Assembly (NCBI GenBank): GCA_017522135.1
Contig: JAFXAB010000033.1
Span: 1 to 64,000 of the forward strand
Reading direction: 5' to 3'
DNA from: Bacteroidaceae bacterium
GTDB lineage: Bacteria > Bacteroidota > Bacteroidia > Bacteroidales > Barnesiellaceae_A
Length of the DNA stretch: 64,000 nucleotides
The notes under the pieces were generated by a model. The model did not search any database. It was given only the letters and a program-made list of their open reading frames with translations, and had not been told where the DNA came from. A program made the position numbers and the translations under genes. Within the stretch, counting starts at the first letter, position 1; each line of letters opens with the position of its first letter. Below are positions 28,760 through 37,200 of the stretch, piece by piece.

Positions 28760-30132
28760 AAAGATTGGAGTTGTATAAATCGGTATATTTTGTGGGTGCC
28801 GGAGGTATAGGTATGAGTGCGTTGGTGCGCTATTGTTTGTCGAAAGGCTTGCGTGTGGCAGGCTACGATCGTACGGCTACACCGCTTACGGCACAATTGC
28901 AACAAGAGGGAGCAGAGTTGTTTTTTGATGAGTCGGCTTCGCTCATACCCTTGTATTGTCGCAATGCCGAAGATACACTGGTTGTATACACACCCGCAAT
29001 ACCCAGCAATCATGAGGGCCTGAACTATTTTTTAGAGAACCACTTTGAAGTTATCAAACGAGCCAAACTGTTGGGACTTATTACTCATTCACTCAGAGGA
29101 TTGTGTTTTGCCGGTACACATGGCAAGACAACAACGTCGAGCATGGCGGCACATATATTTGCCCAGTCGCCAGTAGGGTGCAATGCCTTTCTTGGAGGTA
29201 TCTTGCGCAACTACGATAGCAACTTGGTCTTGTCGGAGCATAGCGAGTATGCTGTGATAGAGGCCGATGAGTTTGATCGCTCGTTTCATCAACTTTTGCC
29301 CTACATAGCAGTAGTTACCTCAACCGATGCCGACCATCTCGATATATATGGTACAGAGGAGGCCTATTTGGAGAGCTTTGCGCACTTTACCTCATTGGTG
29401 CAACCCGGTGGTGCGCTCATTGCCAAGAAGGGTATAAAGATGCAACCACGACTGGAAGAGACCGTGCGATTGTATAGTTATTCGAAAGATGAAGGTGACT
29501 TTCATGCCGAGAATATTCGCATAGGCGATGGTCGTATCGTGTTTGACTTTGTAGCCCCCGATGCACGAGTAGATGATGTAGAGTTGGGTGTTCCGGTAGA
29601 GATAAATATCGAGAATGCAGTAGCGGCTATGGCTGTAGCATGGTTGTGTGGTATATCCGGTGACGATATGCGTCGAGCTGTGGCTTCATATATGGGTGCC
29701 AAACGTCGTTTTGAATTTTGGCTACGCTCTTCACAATGTGTCATGATAGACGATTATGCTCATCATCCCGATGAGTTGAAAGCCTCTATTCGTTCTGTAA
29801 AAGCACTCTATCCTGAACGCCGTCTGAGTGTGATTTTTCAACCACACTTGTACACCCGAACACGCGATTTTGCACCTCAGTTTGCCGAAGCTCTTTCGTT
29901 GGCCGACGAGGTAATTTTGCTCAATATATATCCGGCTCGTGAGCAGCCTATCGAGGGAGTTACTTCCCGAATAATTTTTGATAAAATTTTATCACCTCGC
30001 AAAGAACTTTGTGACCGTGAAATGTTGCTTGAACGGATAAAAGAGTATAACTTTGAAGTTTTATTAACGATGGGTGCCGGTGATATAGACCGCTTGTTGC
30101 CTCAGATATGCAATATTGTACGTGCTGTATGA
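28756..30132 (+). CDS. murC: UDP-MurNAc:L-alanine ligase MurC
   Basis: A 458-residue ligase adding L-Ala, the first stem residue. VYFVGAGGIGMSALVRY forms the N-terminal nucleotide fold, GTHGKTTTSSMAAH the ATP loop near 118-128, EADEFDRSFHQL the central motif, and DDYAHHPDELKASI with QPHLYTRTRDF the C-domain. Its stop codon overlaps the ftsQ start as ATGA. Confidence 0.96.
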   Translation: MKRLELYKSVYFVGAGGIGMSALVRYCLSKGLRVAGYDRTATPLTAQLQQEGAELFFDESASLIPLYCRNAEDTLVVYTPAIPSNHEGLNYFLENHFEVIKRAKLLGLITHSLRGLCFAGTHGKTTTSSMAAHIFAQSPVGCNAFLGGILRNYDSNLVLSEHSEYAVIEADEFDRSFHQLLPYIAVVTSTDADHLDIYGTEEAYLESFAHFTSLVQPGGALIAKKGIKMQPRLEETVRLYSYSKDEGDFHAENIRIGDGRIVFDFVAPDARVDDVELGVPVEINIENAVAAMAVAWLCGISGDDMRRAVASYMGAKRRFEFWLRSSQCVMIDDYAHHPDELKASIRSVKALYPERRLSVIFQPHLYTRTRDFAPQFAEALSLADEVILLNIYPAREQPIEGVTSRIIFDKILSPRKELCDREMLLERIKEYNFEVLLTMGAGDIDRLLPQICNIVRAV

Positions 30133-30914
30133 AACGCTTCTTGAAGATATTGACAGTAATACTCCTCTTAGGGTATCTTGTAGCCTCAGTTCTAATGAGT
30201 GTGTACAAGAGTGAGGAGGTAGTGTGTCAACGTTTCTATATAAGCGTGTGCGATAGTGCCGAGTGCCAATTGATAACAGCCGATAAACTCTATAAGTATC
30301 TCGGCAAGCAACATCTGTTGCCTGAGGGTAAGTTGTGTTGCGACATCAACTTGTCGGCTATTGAGCAGAGTGTGGGTCGTATAGACCTACTTACCAATAT
30401 AGATTGCTATTATGAACAGAATGGTGATGTGTATCTTATGGTAGAGCAACGTCGTCCGTTTATGCGCGTCATTACCGATGATGGCGATACTTATTATCTC
30501 GACAGAGAAGGTGTGCGTATAGCGGTAGATACAATGTATGTGGCACAAGTGCCATTGGTGACGGGAAATGTAGATGATCGTGTATCGGCTGCATCGTTGA
30601 TACCATTGATAGAGTATATCGAGGCACATGAGTTCTGGTGTAAACAAGTAGCGCAGATATATGTATCGCCGCAACATGAAATCATGCTATACCCCCGGGT
30701 TGGCAATCATGTAATATTGTTGGGTGCTATCAATGGTTATGAACGCAAGATGGAGAGTGTATTGGCACTATATAATCAAGCATTGCCTCAAGTAGGCTGG
30801 AATACTTATGATGTTATCTCGGTGAAATATAAAGACCAGGTAGTGTGTTCGCGCCGAGATAGAAAATATAGACACAAAACATGGACAAAAAAAACATTAT
30901 CAACATATGAGTGA
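30129..30914 (+). CDS. ftsQ: Cell division protein FtsQ
   Basis: A 261-residue bitopic membrane protein. The ATG at 30129 overlaps the murC stop and gives a short basic end plus one membrane helix (about 5-24); an upstream in-frame start at 30108 is inside murC and less likely. The periplasmic part has a POTRA-like section (about 35-110) with YYEQNGDVYLMVEQRRPFMRVI, then the FtsQ beta domain. It links FtsL/FtsB with the cytoplasmic ring. Overlaps ftsA by 8 bp. Confidence 0.88.
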   Translation: MKRFLKILTVILLLGYLVASVLMSVYKSEEVVCQRFYISVCDSAECQLITADKLYKYLGKQHLLPEGKLCCDINLSAIEQSVGRIDLLTNIDCYYEQNGDVYLMVEQRRPFMRVITDDGDTYYLDREGVRIAVDTMYVAQVPLVTGNVDDRVSAASLIPLIEYIEAHEFWCKQVAQIYVSPQHEIMLYPRVGNHVILLGAINGYERKMESVLALYNQALPQVGWNTYDVISVKYKDQVVCSRRDRKYRHKTWTKKTLSTYE

Positions 30915-32238
30915 ATATATTGTAGCTTTTGAACTTGGCAGCTCCAAGATTGTGGGCGTTGCCGGTTATAGGGACGAAAACGGTATGCTTGTCGTATCGG
31001 CCATAGAGAGTATAAATGCCACTAATATTGTAAAACGTGGTTGCGTGCAGAATGTCGATGAAGTGTATGCATGTATCAATAAGATAAAGATGATGTTGGA
31101 GAACCGTATAGCTCCTGCCAAGATTGCCAAAGTGTATGTTGGTGTGGGTGGCCTGTCGGTATCGGCCGAGGAGCGAGTGGTTAAGCGATCTTTTCACGAA
31201 GATAGCATCATCAAGCAGGCGCACGTGCAGAAACTCAAAGAGGAGTGTCGTGCCATGTTGTCATCGGCAACCGATACCCTCGATATTGTATCTACCGGCT
31301 ATATAATTGATGGTCGTGCCGAGCGTAATGCTATTGGTGTTACCGGTACCACTATCGAGGCGCATTACAAAGCCATTACAGCCAAACCTCTTATACGCAA
31401 GAATATAGATCGTTGTATAATAGAACGCTCAAAGCTACCCGTTGCAGGATATATTACCACTGCACTCGCTACTGCCGATGTGGTATTGACAAAGGAAGAG
31501 CGAATGTTAGGTTGTGTACTTGTTGACTTTGGTGCCGAAACAACAACCGTGTCGGTATATAAAAACGACACATTGGTTTTGCTCGAAACATTGCCTATGG
31601 GAGGTCGCAATATAACACGCGATATAATGAGTCTTAACCTTGTATATACCGAAGCCGAACACTTGAAGATTTCTTCGGGCATGGCATCGGGATTTAACAG
31701 CGAGAACAATGTGGTCTTGAAGCTCGAGAATAACAATATGGTAGAAATAGACCTTGCCAAGCTATCGTCGGTTGTAGAGGCTCGTTCGGAAGAGATTATT
31801 GCCAACGTCGAGGCTCAAATAAAACGTTCTGGTATTGAGTGTAAAGACCTTACAGCCGGTATTGTGGTCGTTGGTGCATCGGCCAAGTTGCGTGGATGGC
31901 TGGAGTTGCTTGAAGAAAGATTTGCCGACATGAAAGTGCGCATGGGATGCCTCCGCAAGGAGATACAGGCTGTAGAAAAGGAGTTTTCGCAAATAAACGA
32001 TTATATACAAGCTATCGCATTGCTTAATGCCGGCAAGGAAGATTGCACAAAGACCCCGGCCAATAGTACAGTTGTTGTCGAACCTCCGGTATCGCAACAA
32101 GCCGAGGAGGAAGAAGAGGTAATAATTATCACAGGCGACAAGAAAGAAGAAGAAAAGCCCAGACGCAGAGGTATCTTCGGTATTCTGAAAGACAAGTTCG
32201 GCAAGATGATCGAAGAGGGTGAAGATGATGATAATTAA
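30907..32238 (+). CDS. ftsA: Cell division protein FtsA
   Basis: A 443-residue actin-like ATPase that ties FtsZ filaments to the membrane. FELGSSKIVGVAG is phosphate loop 1, the 1C domain follows at about 80-165, and VDFGAETTTVSVYKN and VVVGASAKLRGW are the later nucleotide-site motifs. The C-terminal end (RRRGIFGILKDKFGKMIEEG) is an amphipathic helix, the usual membrane anchor, preceded by an acidic Glu-rich linker. ftsZ follows after 30 bp. Confidence 0.93.
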   Translation: MSEYIVAFELGSSKIVGVAGYRDENGMLVVSAIESINATNIVKRGCVQNVDEVYACINKIKMMLENRIAPAKIAKVYVGVGGLSVSAEERVVKRSFHEDSIIKQAHVQKLKEECRAMLSSATDTLDIVSTGYIIDGRAERNAIGVTGTTIEAHYKAITAKPLIRKNIDRCIIERSKLPVAGYITTALATADVVLTKEERMLGCVLVDFGAETTTVSVYKNDTLVLLETLPMGGRNITRDIMSLNLVYTEAEHLKISSGMASGFNSENNVVLKLENNNMVEIDLAKLSSVVEARSEEIIANVEAQIKRSGIECKDLTAGIVVVGASAKLRGWLELLEERFADMKVRMGCLRKEIQAVEKEFSQINDYIQAIALLNAGKEDCTKTPANSTVVVEPPVSQQAEEEEEVIIITGDKKEEEKPRRRGIFGILKDKFGKMIEEGEDDDN

Positions 32239-32268
32239 AAGATGTAGAACGAGTAATAAGATATAGAT

Positions 32269-33588
32269 ATGACACAAGATATAAAAGACTTGACACCTTT
32301 TGTGGGTATGGGTGAGTCTCCTGTCTCAAAGGAAGTTACAACCGAAATGATGATAATCGGTGTAGGTGGTGGCGGTGGTAATGCTGTTCGCTATATGTAT
32401 AATACCCGTAACATTGAGGGCATCAGATATGTGGTGTGCAATACCGATTCGCAAGCACTCGAAAAGTCGGGTATTCCCACTCAGTTGCTACTGGGTCCTA
32501 CTGTAACGAAAGGTGGCGGTGCAGGAAATAAGCCCGATGTGGCTCGAGCCGCAGCCGAAGAGAGTGAAGAGGACATTAAGGCCTTGCTATCAAATGACCC
32601 CAAACCCAATATGGTATTTGTAACTGCCGGTATGGGCGGTGGTACAGGTACAGGTGCTGCTCCTGTGGTGGCTCGTGTGGCCAAAGAGTTGGGTATACTC
32701 ACTGTGGGTATTGTCACACTGCCGTTCCTGTTTGAGGGTTTGCCCAAAATCAAGAAGGCTTTGTCTTATATCGAAGAGATGCGCAAGCATGTCGATGCCT
32801 TGTTGGTCATCAACAACGAGCGTCTGCGTGAGATATATCCCAATCTTACCTTCATGAATGCATTCTCTAAGGCCGATGATATATTGGCTACAGCTGCAGG
32901 CAGTATAATAGAGATTATCATAGAAGAGGGCTATGTAAATTGTGACTTCCGCGATGTGCGTACAACGTTGCTCGATGGAGGCACAGCAATTATCAGTACC
33001 GGATATGGCGAGGGTGAAAACCGTGTTACCTCGGCAATAGAGGATGCTATACGCTCTCCGCTGTTGAAAAATGCCGATGTATATACCTCTCGCAACTTGC
33101 TTATTGTTGTATATCTCTCGCCCGACGAAGACAAGCAGATGACACTTGCCGAGAGTGACGAGCTTACGGCCTTTACATCGAAGTTTGTCAATGCCCCCGA
33201 CGTAATTACCGGTATATACTTCGATGAAAAGATTGGTGATAAAATGAAAATAACCATTTTGGCATCGGGCTTTGATGCTACCGATACTATCACCATCACG
33301 GCTCCTACTCCATCTAAAGCCGACAAGAAAAACGAGCCTGTAACACCGGTTATAGATACTATTCAGCAATTTTACGGACGCGATGTTGTGCGTAAGCATT
33401 TGCAAATAGCTATTCTCTCTCATGAGCAGATGGATAATGATGCCATACTTGAACTATTCGATAGTGAGCCTACATACAATCGCACCTCCGACTTTAAACA
33501 ACGACTTGTGGTGGCTGGTACAGTGCGTCAGAATGAGTCGAATACTTCGTCGGAAAGTGGTGCGAAAACAATAAATTTTGGTGACTAA
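32269..33588 (+). CDS. ftsZ: Cell division protein FtsZ
   Basis: A 439-residue tubulin-like GTPase forming the Z-ring. IIGVGGGGGNAVRYMY near residue 25 and the signature GGGTGTGAAP at about 123-132 define the GTP site; NDFRD-type T7 residues are present as NCDFRDV. After the core (about residue 330) comes a longer Bacteroidetes-type tail. The extreme C-terminus reads NESNTSSESGAKTINFGD and does not resemble the usual FtsA-binding peptide of proteobacterial FtsZ. Confidence 0.97.
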   Translation: MTQDIKDLTPFVGMGESPVSKEVTTEMMIIGVGGGGGNAVRYMYNTRNIEGIRYVVCNTDSQALEKSGIPTQLLLGPTVTKGGGAGNKPDVARAAAEESEEDIKALLSNDPKPNMVFVTAGMGGGTGTGAAPVVARVAKELGILTVGIVTLPFLFEGLPKIKKALSYIEEMRKHVDALLVINNERLREIYPNLTFMNAFSKADDILATAAGSIIEIIIEEGYVNCDFRDVRTTLLDGGTAIISTGYGEGENRVTSAIEDAIRSPLLKNADVYTSRNLLIVVYLSPDEDKQMTLAESDELTAFTSKFVNAPDVITGIYFDEKIGDKMKITILASGFDATDTITITAPTPSKADKKNEPVTPVIDTIQQFYGRDVVRKHLQIAILSHEQMDNDAILELFDSEPTYNRTSDFKQRLVVAGTVRQNESNTSSESGAKTINFGD

Positions 33589-33602
33589 AAATTATACGAT
33601 AT

Positions 33603-34055
33603 ATGAGTCTGTTTGATACTGTCAGCAATGACATAAAGAGTGCCATGATGGCCAAAGATAGAGTTAAACTCGAAGCCCTTCGCGGTGTGAAAAAAGAATT
33701 TATTGAGGCCAAAACGGCCAAAGGCGGCAATGGTGAGTTGAGCGATGATGTGGCTCTGAAAATTCTTGCCAAGATGGTAAAACAACGTCGCGAAAGTGCT
33801 GCAATATATGTTGAGCAAAACCGCCCCGAACTTGCCGAAAGTGAGCTTGCCGAGGCTGCTGTGATAGAGGCTTACATGCCCAAGCAGTTGTCGGACGAGG
33901 AACTTACTGCCGAACTACAAGCTATCCTTGCCGAGGTAGGTGCTGCCGGTCCGCAAGATATGGGTAAGGTGATGGGTGTGGCATCAAAGCGTCTTGCCGG
34001 ACGTGCCGACGGTCGCGCTATCTCGACCAAAGTGAAAGAACTGTTGAATAAATAA
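33603..34055 (+). CDS. GatB/YqeY domain protein
   Basis: A 150-residue protein of the YqeY family, helical, resembling the tail domain of the amidotransferase subunit GatB. Typical features are MMAKDRVKLEALRGVKKEF, the AKMVKQRRESAAIY stretch and EAYMPKQLSDEEL. The role is poorly defined; a tRNA-related function has been suggested for the fold. It lies 14 bp after ftsZ in the same transcript, as often in Bacteroidales. Confidence 0.88.
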   Translation: MSLFDTVSNDIKSAMMAKDRVKLEALRGVKKEFIEAKTAKGGNGELSDDVALKILAKMVKQRRESAAIYVEQNRPELAESELAEAAVIEAYMPKQLSDEELTAELQAILAEVGAAGPQDMGKVMGVASKRLAGRADGRAISTKVKELLNK

Positions 34056-34096
34056 AATTCCACTACTTAAAACGTAAATTATAAATTCTATACGAT

Positions 34097-35368
34097 ATGC
34101 TTACGTTAGACGTTATCAAAAATAAAACCGAAGAGGTTATCGCTCGCTTAGCTGTGAAACACTTCGATGGAAGAGAGAAAATCGAGCGCATCATTGAGTT
34201 GGATAAGACTCGTCGTGCCTCACAAAACGAATTGGATGCCCGCTTGGCTGAGTTGAAGAAACTCGCTGCCGAGATAGGTAAGCTCATGAAAGAGGGTAAT
34301 AAAGACGAAGCTGAGGCTGTTAAAGCCCGCGTTGCCGACATGAAAGCCGGTAATGTGGCTATCGAGGAGGCTATGGTTGCTGCCGAACGCGAAATAACCG
34401 ATATACTCCTTACCATCCCCAACCTTCCTTGCGATGCTGTACCTGCAGGTCGCACAGCCGAGGAGAATATCATTGAGAAAGAGGGTGGCGTGATTCCCGA
34501 TTTGGGTGAGAACCCTCTCCCTCACTGGGAACTTGCCAAGAAATATGACCTTATCGACTTTGAGTTGGGTGTGAAGATTACCGGTGCTGGCTTCCCCGTT
34601 TACAAGGGTAAAGGTGCTCGCTTACAACGTGCACTTATCGCCTTCTTCCTCGACCGTGCTCGCGAGGCCGGTTACTTGGAGGTACAACCTCCTTATGTTG
34701 TTAACGAGGCTTCGGGTTATGGTACAGGTCAGTTGCCCGACAAAGAGGGTCAGATGTATTGTTGCACTGCCGACAACCTATATCTCATACCCACAGCCGA
34801 GGTGCCCGTTACCAACCTCTATCGCGATGTTATTTTCAACGAGAATGAACTTCCTGTCAAGAATGCTGCTTATTCGGCTTGTTTCCGTCGTGAAGCCGGC
34901 TCGTATGGCAAGGATGTACGTGGATTGAACCGCTTGCACCAATTTGACAAGGTTGAGATTGTGCAAATTCAGCACCCCGACCATTCATACGCGGCTCTTG
35001 AAGAGATGAAAGACCATGTGCAAAGCCTTGTTGAGGCACTTGAGTTGCCTTGGCACATCTTGCGACTTTGTGGTGGTGATATGAGTTTCACGTCGGCTAT
35101 TACCTTTGACTTTGAGGTTTATTCGGCTGCTCAAAAGCGTTGGCTTGAGGTTAGTTCTGTTTCAAACTTCGAGAGCTACCAAGCCAATCGCCTCAAGTGT
35201 CGTTATCGCGGTGCCGACAAGAAAACACACCTCTGCCACACCCTCAATGGTAGTGCATTGGCCTTGCCTCGTATTGTTGCTGCTTTGTTGGAGAATAACC
35301 AGACTCCCGAAGGCATACGCATACCTAAGGCTCTTGTGCCCTATACGGGATTTGATATAATAGACTGA
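34097..35368 (+). CDS. serS: Seryl-tRNA synthetase
   Basis: A 423-residue class II synthetase. The N-terminal helical arm (about 30-105) is the tRNA-binding coiled coil. Motif 2 is seen as FRREAGSYGKDVRGLNRLHQFDKVE and motif 3 as NGSALALPRIVAALLENNQ. It is 41 bp after yqeY and ends the long plus-strand run; a strong terminator follows 50 bp downstream. It may also have a promoter of its own, but no TAnnTTTG is obvious in the gap. Confidence 0.96.
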   Translation: MLTLDVIKNKTEEVIARLAVKHFDGREKIERIIELDKTRRASQNELDARLAELKKLAAEIGKLMKEGNKDEAEAVKARVADMKAGNVAIEEAMVAAEREITDILLTIPNLPCDAVPAGRTAEENIIEKEGGVIPDLGENPLPHWELAKKYDLIDFELGVKITGAGFPVYKGKGARLQRALIAFFLDRAREAGYLEVQPPYVVNEASGYGTGQLPDKEGQMYCCTADNLYLIPTAEVPVTNLYRDVIFNENELPVKNAAYSACFRREAGSYGKDVRGLNRLHQFDKVEIVQIQHPDHSYAALEEMKDHVQSLVEALELPWHILRLCGGDMSFTSAITFDFEVYSAAQKRWLEVSSVSNFESYQANRLKCRYRGADKKTHLCHTLNGSALALPRIVAALLENNQTPEGIRIPKALVPYTGFDIID

Positions 35369-35418
35369 TGGGTGTGGGCTCTGTGCTGCCCCAATGATGC
35401 ATAGATACAGAAATAGGT

Positions 35419-35458
35419 GAGGCCGTGTCGAACTTTTGTGTTTCGACACGGCCTCTTT
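35419..35458 (+). terminator. Terminator after serS, GAGGC(C/T)GTG family
   Basis: GAGGCCGTGTCGAA (35419-35432) and TTCGACACGGCCTC (35442-35455) form a perfect 14-bp stem, followed by TTT. It ends the division/serS unit and may serve both strands. Confidence 0.85.
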
Positions 35459-35605
35459 AGGGTTGTAATAATCGACAATATACTTAGCGTTAAGGTTGGA
35501 GTGTAAAGGAGCGTATGCCTGTACTCGGCCACTCTGATATAGTATCGCGGTAGATTGTCAATTATGGTATTCTGCCTCTACTGTATTGATGAGTGTGGTG
35601 TGCGA

Positions 35606-35806
35606 TTAGCACAACACTACTTCAAGATCCGACTCGGTCTCGGTAATAACAATTTTGCCTTCGCGACCCAGCCAGCCGAGTGCCGCATAGATTTCTTTCT
35701 CTTTGAGTTTGGTGGCTTTCTTGAGTCCTTTCATGGTGAGCATTCCTGAAGCATTCAGTGCCTCCCATACAAGTCCGGCCCATGTGCCGATAATTTCTAC
35801 GTTCAT
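35606..35806 (-). CDS. Small winged helix-turn-helix protein
   Basis: A 66-residue winged-helix protein of a family common in Bacteroidetes (DUF2582-like). NVEIIGTWAGLVWEALNASG, MKGLKKATKLKEKEIYAALGWLGREGKI with the recognition helix, and a short wing (IVITETESDLEV) fill the whole chain. The frame extends to 35887, but the -7 element at 35847-35854 excludes that start; 35806 gives the usual family start and 35830 is the alternative. DNA or protein binding is likely; the target is unknown. Paired palindromes lie about 100 bp upstream. Confidence 0.78.
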   Translation of the reverse strand: MNVEIIGTWAGLVWEALNASGMLTMKGLKKATKLKEKEIYAALGWLGREGKIVITETESDLEVVLC

Positions 35807-35846
35807 TTTCTGATACTTTATGTTTGACATATTGGTTATTGCATTG

Positions 35847-35854
35847 CAAATATA
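35847..35854 (-). promoter_or_regulatory. -7 element of the winged-helix gene
   Basis: TATATTTG on the minus strand. It sets the transcription start near 35840 and so limits the usable start codons to 35830 and 35806. Confidence 0.55.
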
Positions 35855-35909
35855 ATGTATGAATTTACAATTTTGTTTGTCAAACAATCGTAAACTCGCA
35901 TTGAATTAA

Positions 35910-35946
35910 TGCAAAGCGTTGCATAGAATTGGTGCAAAACATTGCA
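35910..35946. repeat. Pair of TGCAA-N4-TTGCA palindromes
   Basis: TGCAAAGCGTTGCA (35910-35923) and TGCAAAACATTGCA (35933-35946) are two copies of one inverted repeat, 23 bp centre to centre. They lie between rnz and the winged-helix gene, upstream of the latter's -7 element. A third match is in the tadA leader. Confidence 0.55.
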
Positions 35947-36021
35947 TATTCTCTCTTTGAGCCTACCGCACTATTGGTATCTCTATTGTTGTATGTATGA
36001 TTGATATACAGCTGTTTGCAA

Positions 36022-36942
36022 TTACTTCCTTAGTACGATTTTCATGCATTCGTGTGCAAGAGTTGTATTGGCAAATACTTCTTGTGCCTGAGCAAGAAGT
36101 ACATTCTCATCGCGATACCGCGATGAGAAATGGCCAATGACGAGTTGGCCGACCGAGGCTTCACGAGCCAGTTGTGCAGCTTGCCGTGCGGTGCAATGAT
36201 GTGTTTGTCGTGCCAATGCTTCGGCTTCATCACCATAGGTCGCTTCGTGGTATAGCACGTCGACACCTTCGATATAGGGTATTATGCGATTGCTATACAT
36301 TGTGTCGCTACAGTAGGCATATCGTGCCGGTGGGGTGGGTGGCAGTGTAAGTATGGTGTTGGGAATAACCTTTCCCTCGGGGGTGATATAATTTTCACCT
36401 TGCTTGATGGCCGAGCGACAGTATGTAGGTATGTTGTAGAAGTCCATCATATCGCCACGCAGATGTCGGTCGCCCTCGGCTTCCTCAAAGAGAAATCCGC
36501 ATGTAGGTATGCGATGCTTGAGTGGAATAGTGCGTACGGTTACGCTGCGGTCGGTATAGATAGCTTCGCTTGAATTGGGCGAGATAGAATTGAATCGGAT
36601 ATCAAAAGGGCTTTCTCGGCAGAAGTAGTCAAGCATTGGGCGAAATAGCCGTTCAGCATCGGCGTGTGCGTGGATAACAACCTCGCCTGTGTGTCCCGAC
36701 AGTCCCATCGTTGAGAGCATACCAAATAGACCGAAACAGTGGTCGCCATGCAGATGCGAGATGAAGATATGCCCCAATCGTGTCATATTGAGTCGCGATC
36801 GACAAAAGGAAATCTGTGCACTCTCGCCGCAATCTATCATGAACAGTTTGTCGCGTACATTGACAACTTGTGCTGTAGGTAGATGTCGCAGAGTGGGCTT
36901 GGCAGCTCCACACCCGAGTATGTCTATTTCAAATCGAGCCAT
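36022..36942 (-). CDS. rnz: Ribonuclease Z (tRNA 3' endonuclease)
   Basis: A 306-residue metallo-beta-lactamase fold nuclease that trims tRNA 3' ends. The zinc motif SHLHGDHCFG is at about residue 59-68, with the later ligands in DVLYHEATY and VIGHFSSRY. Length is that of the short RNase Z form. The minus-strand -7 TACCTTTG at 36966-36973 gives a leader of about 15-20 bases. Both tRNA genes in this window need such processing; the tRNA-Met gene has no encoded CCA. Confidence 0.94.
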   Translation of the reverse strand: MARFEIDILGCGAAKPTLRHLPTAQVVNVRDKLFMIDCGESAQISFCRSRLNMTRLGHIFISHLHGDHCFGLFGMLSTMGLSGHTGEVVIHAHADAERLFRPMLDYFCRESPFDIRFNSISPNSSEAIYTDRSVTVRTIPLKHRIPTCGFLFEEAEGDRHLRGDMMDFYNIPTYCRSAIKQGENYITPEGKVIPNTILTLPPTPPARYAYCSDTMYSNRIIPYIEGVDVLYHEATYGDEAEALARQTHHCTARQAAQLAREASVGQLVIGHFSSRYRDENVLLAQAQEVFANTTLAHECMKIVLRK

Positions 36943-36965
36943 GTTACCGTAGTTGTTGTGTATGA

Positions 36966-36973
36966 CAAAGGTA
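36966..36973 (-). promoter_or_regulatory. -7 element of rnz
   Basis: TACCTTTG on the minus strand, 24 bases upstream of the start codon. The -33 element is not clear. Confidence 0.5.
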
Positions 36974-37138
36974 ATAAATTATTGCTGCTTGATAAAAAAT
37001 AGAACAGACTAAAATATGTAGAATGTATTAAGAGTGGGTGTGTTGTGGCTTTATTGTTGATATCGGTGGTGTCAACTATATCGAAGGATGCGATAAATGG
37101 AGCAATTTCAATTTTAATGTGACAGTGATAGTAATAAA

Positions 37139-37176
37139 TAAAAAAAGAAGGTGCGTTCCGATGGATGCACCTTCTT
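37139..37176 (-). terminator. Terminator of rpsA
   Basis: On the minus strand AAGAAGGTGC pairs with GCACCTTCTT (37167-37176 and 37145-37154), followed by a T run (37139-37146). It begins 25 bp after the rpsA stop. Confidence 0.82.
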
Positions 37177-37200
37177 ATATAAAAGTATCAAGGTCAGTGA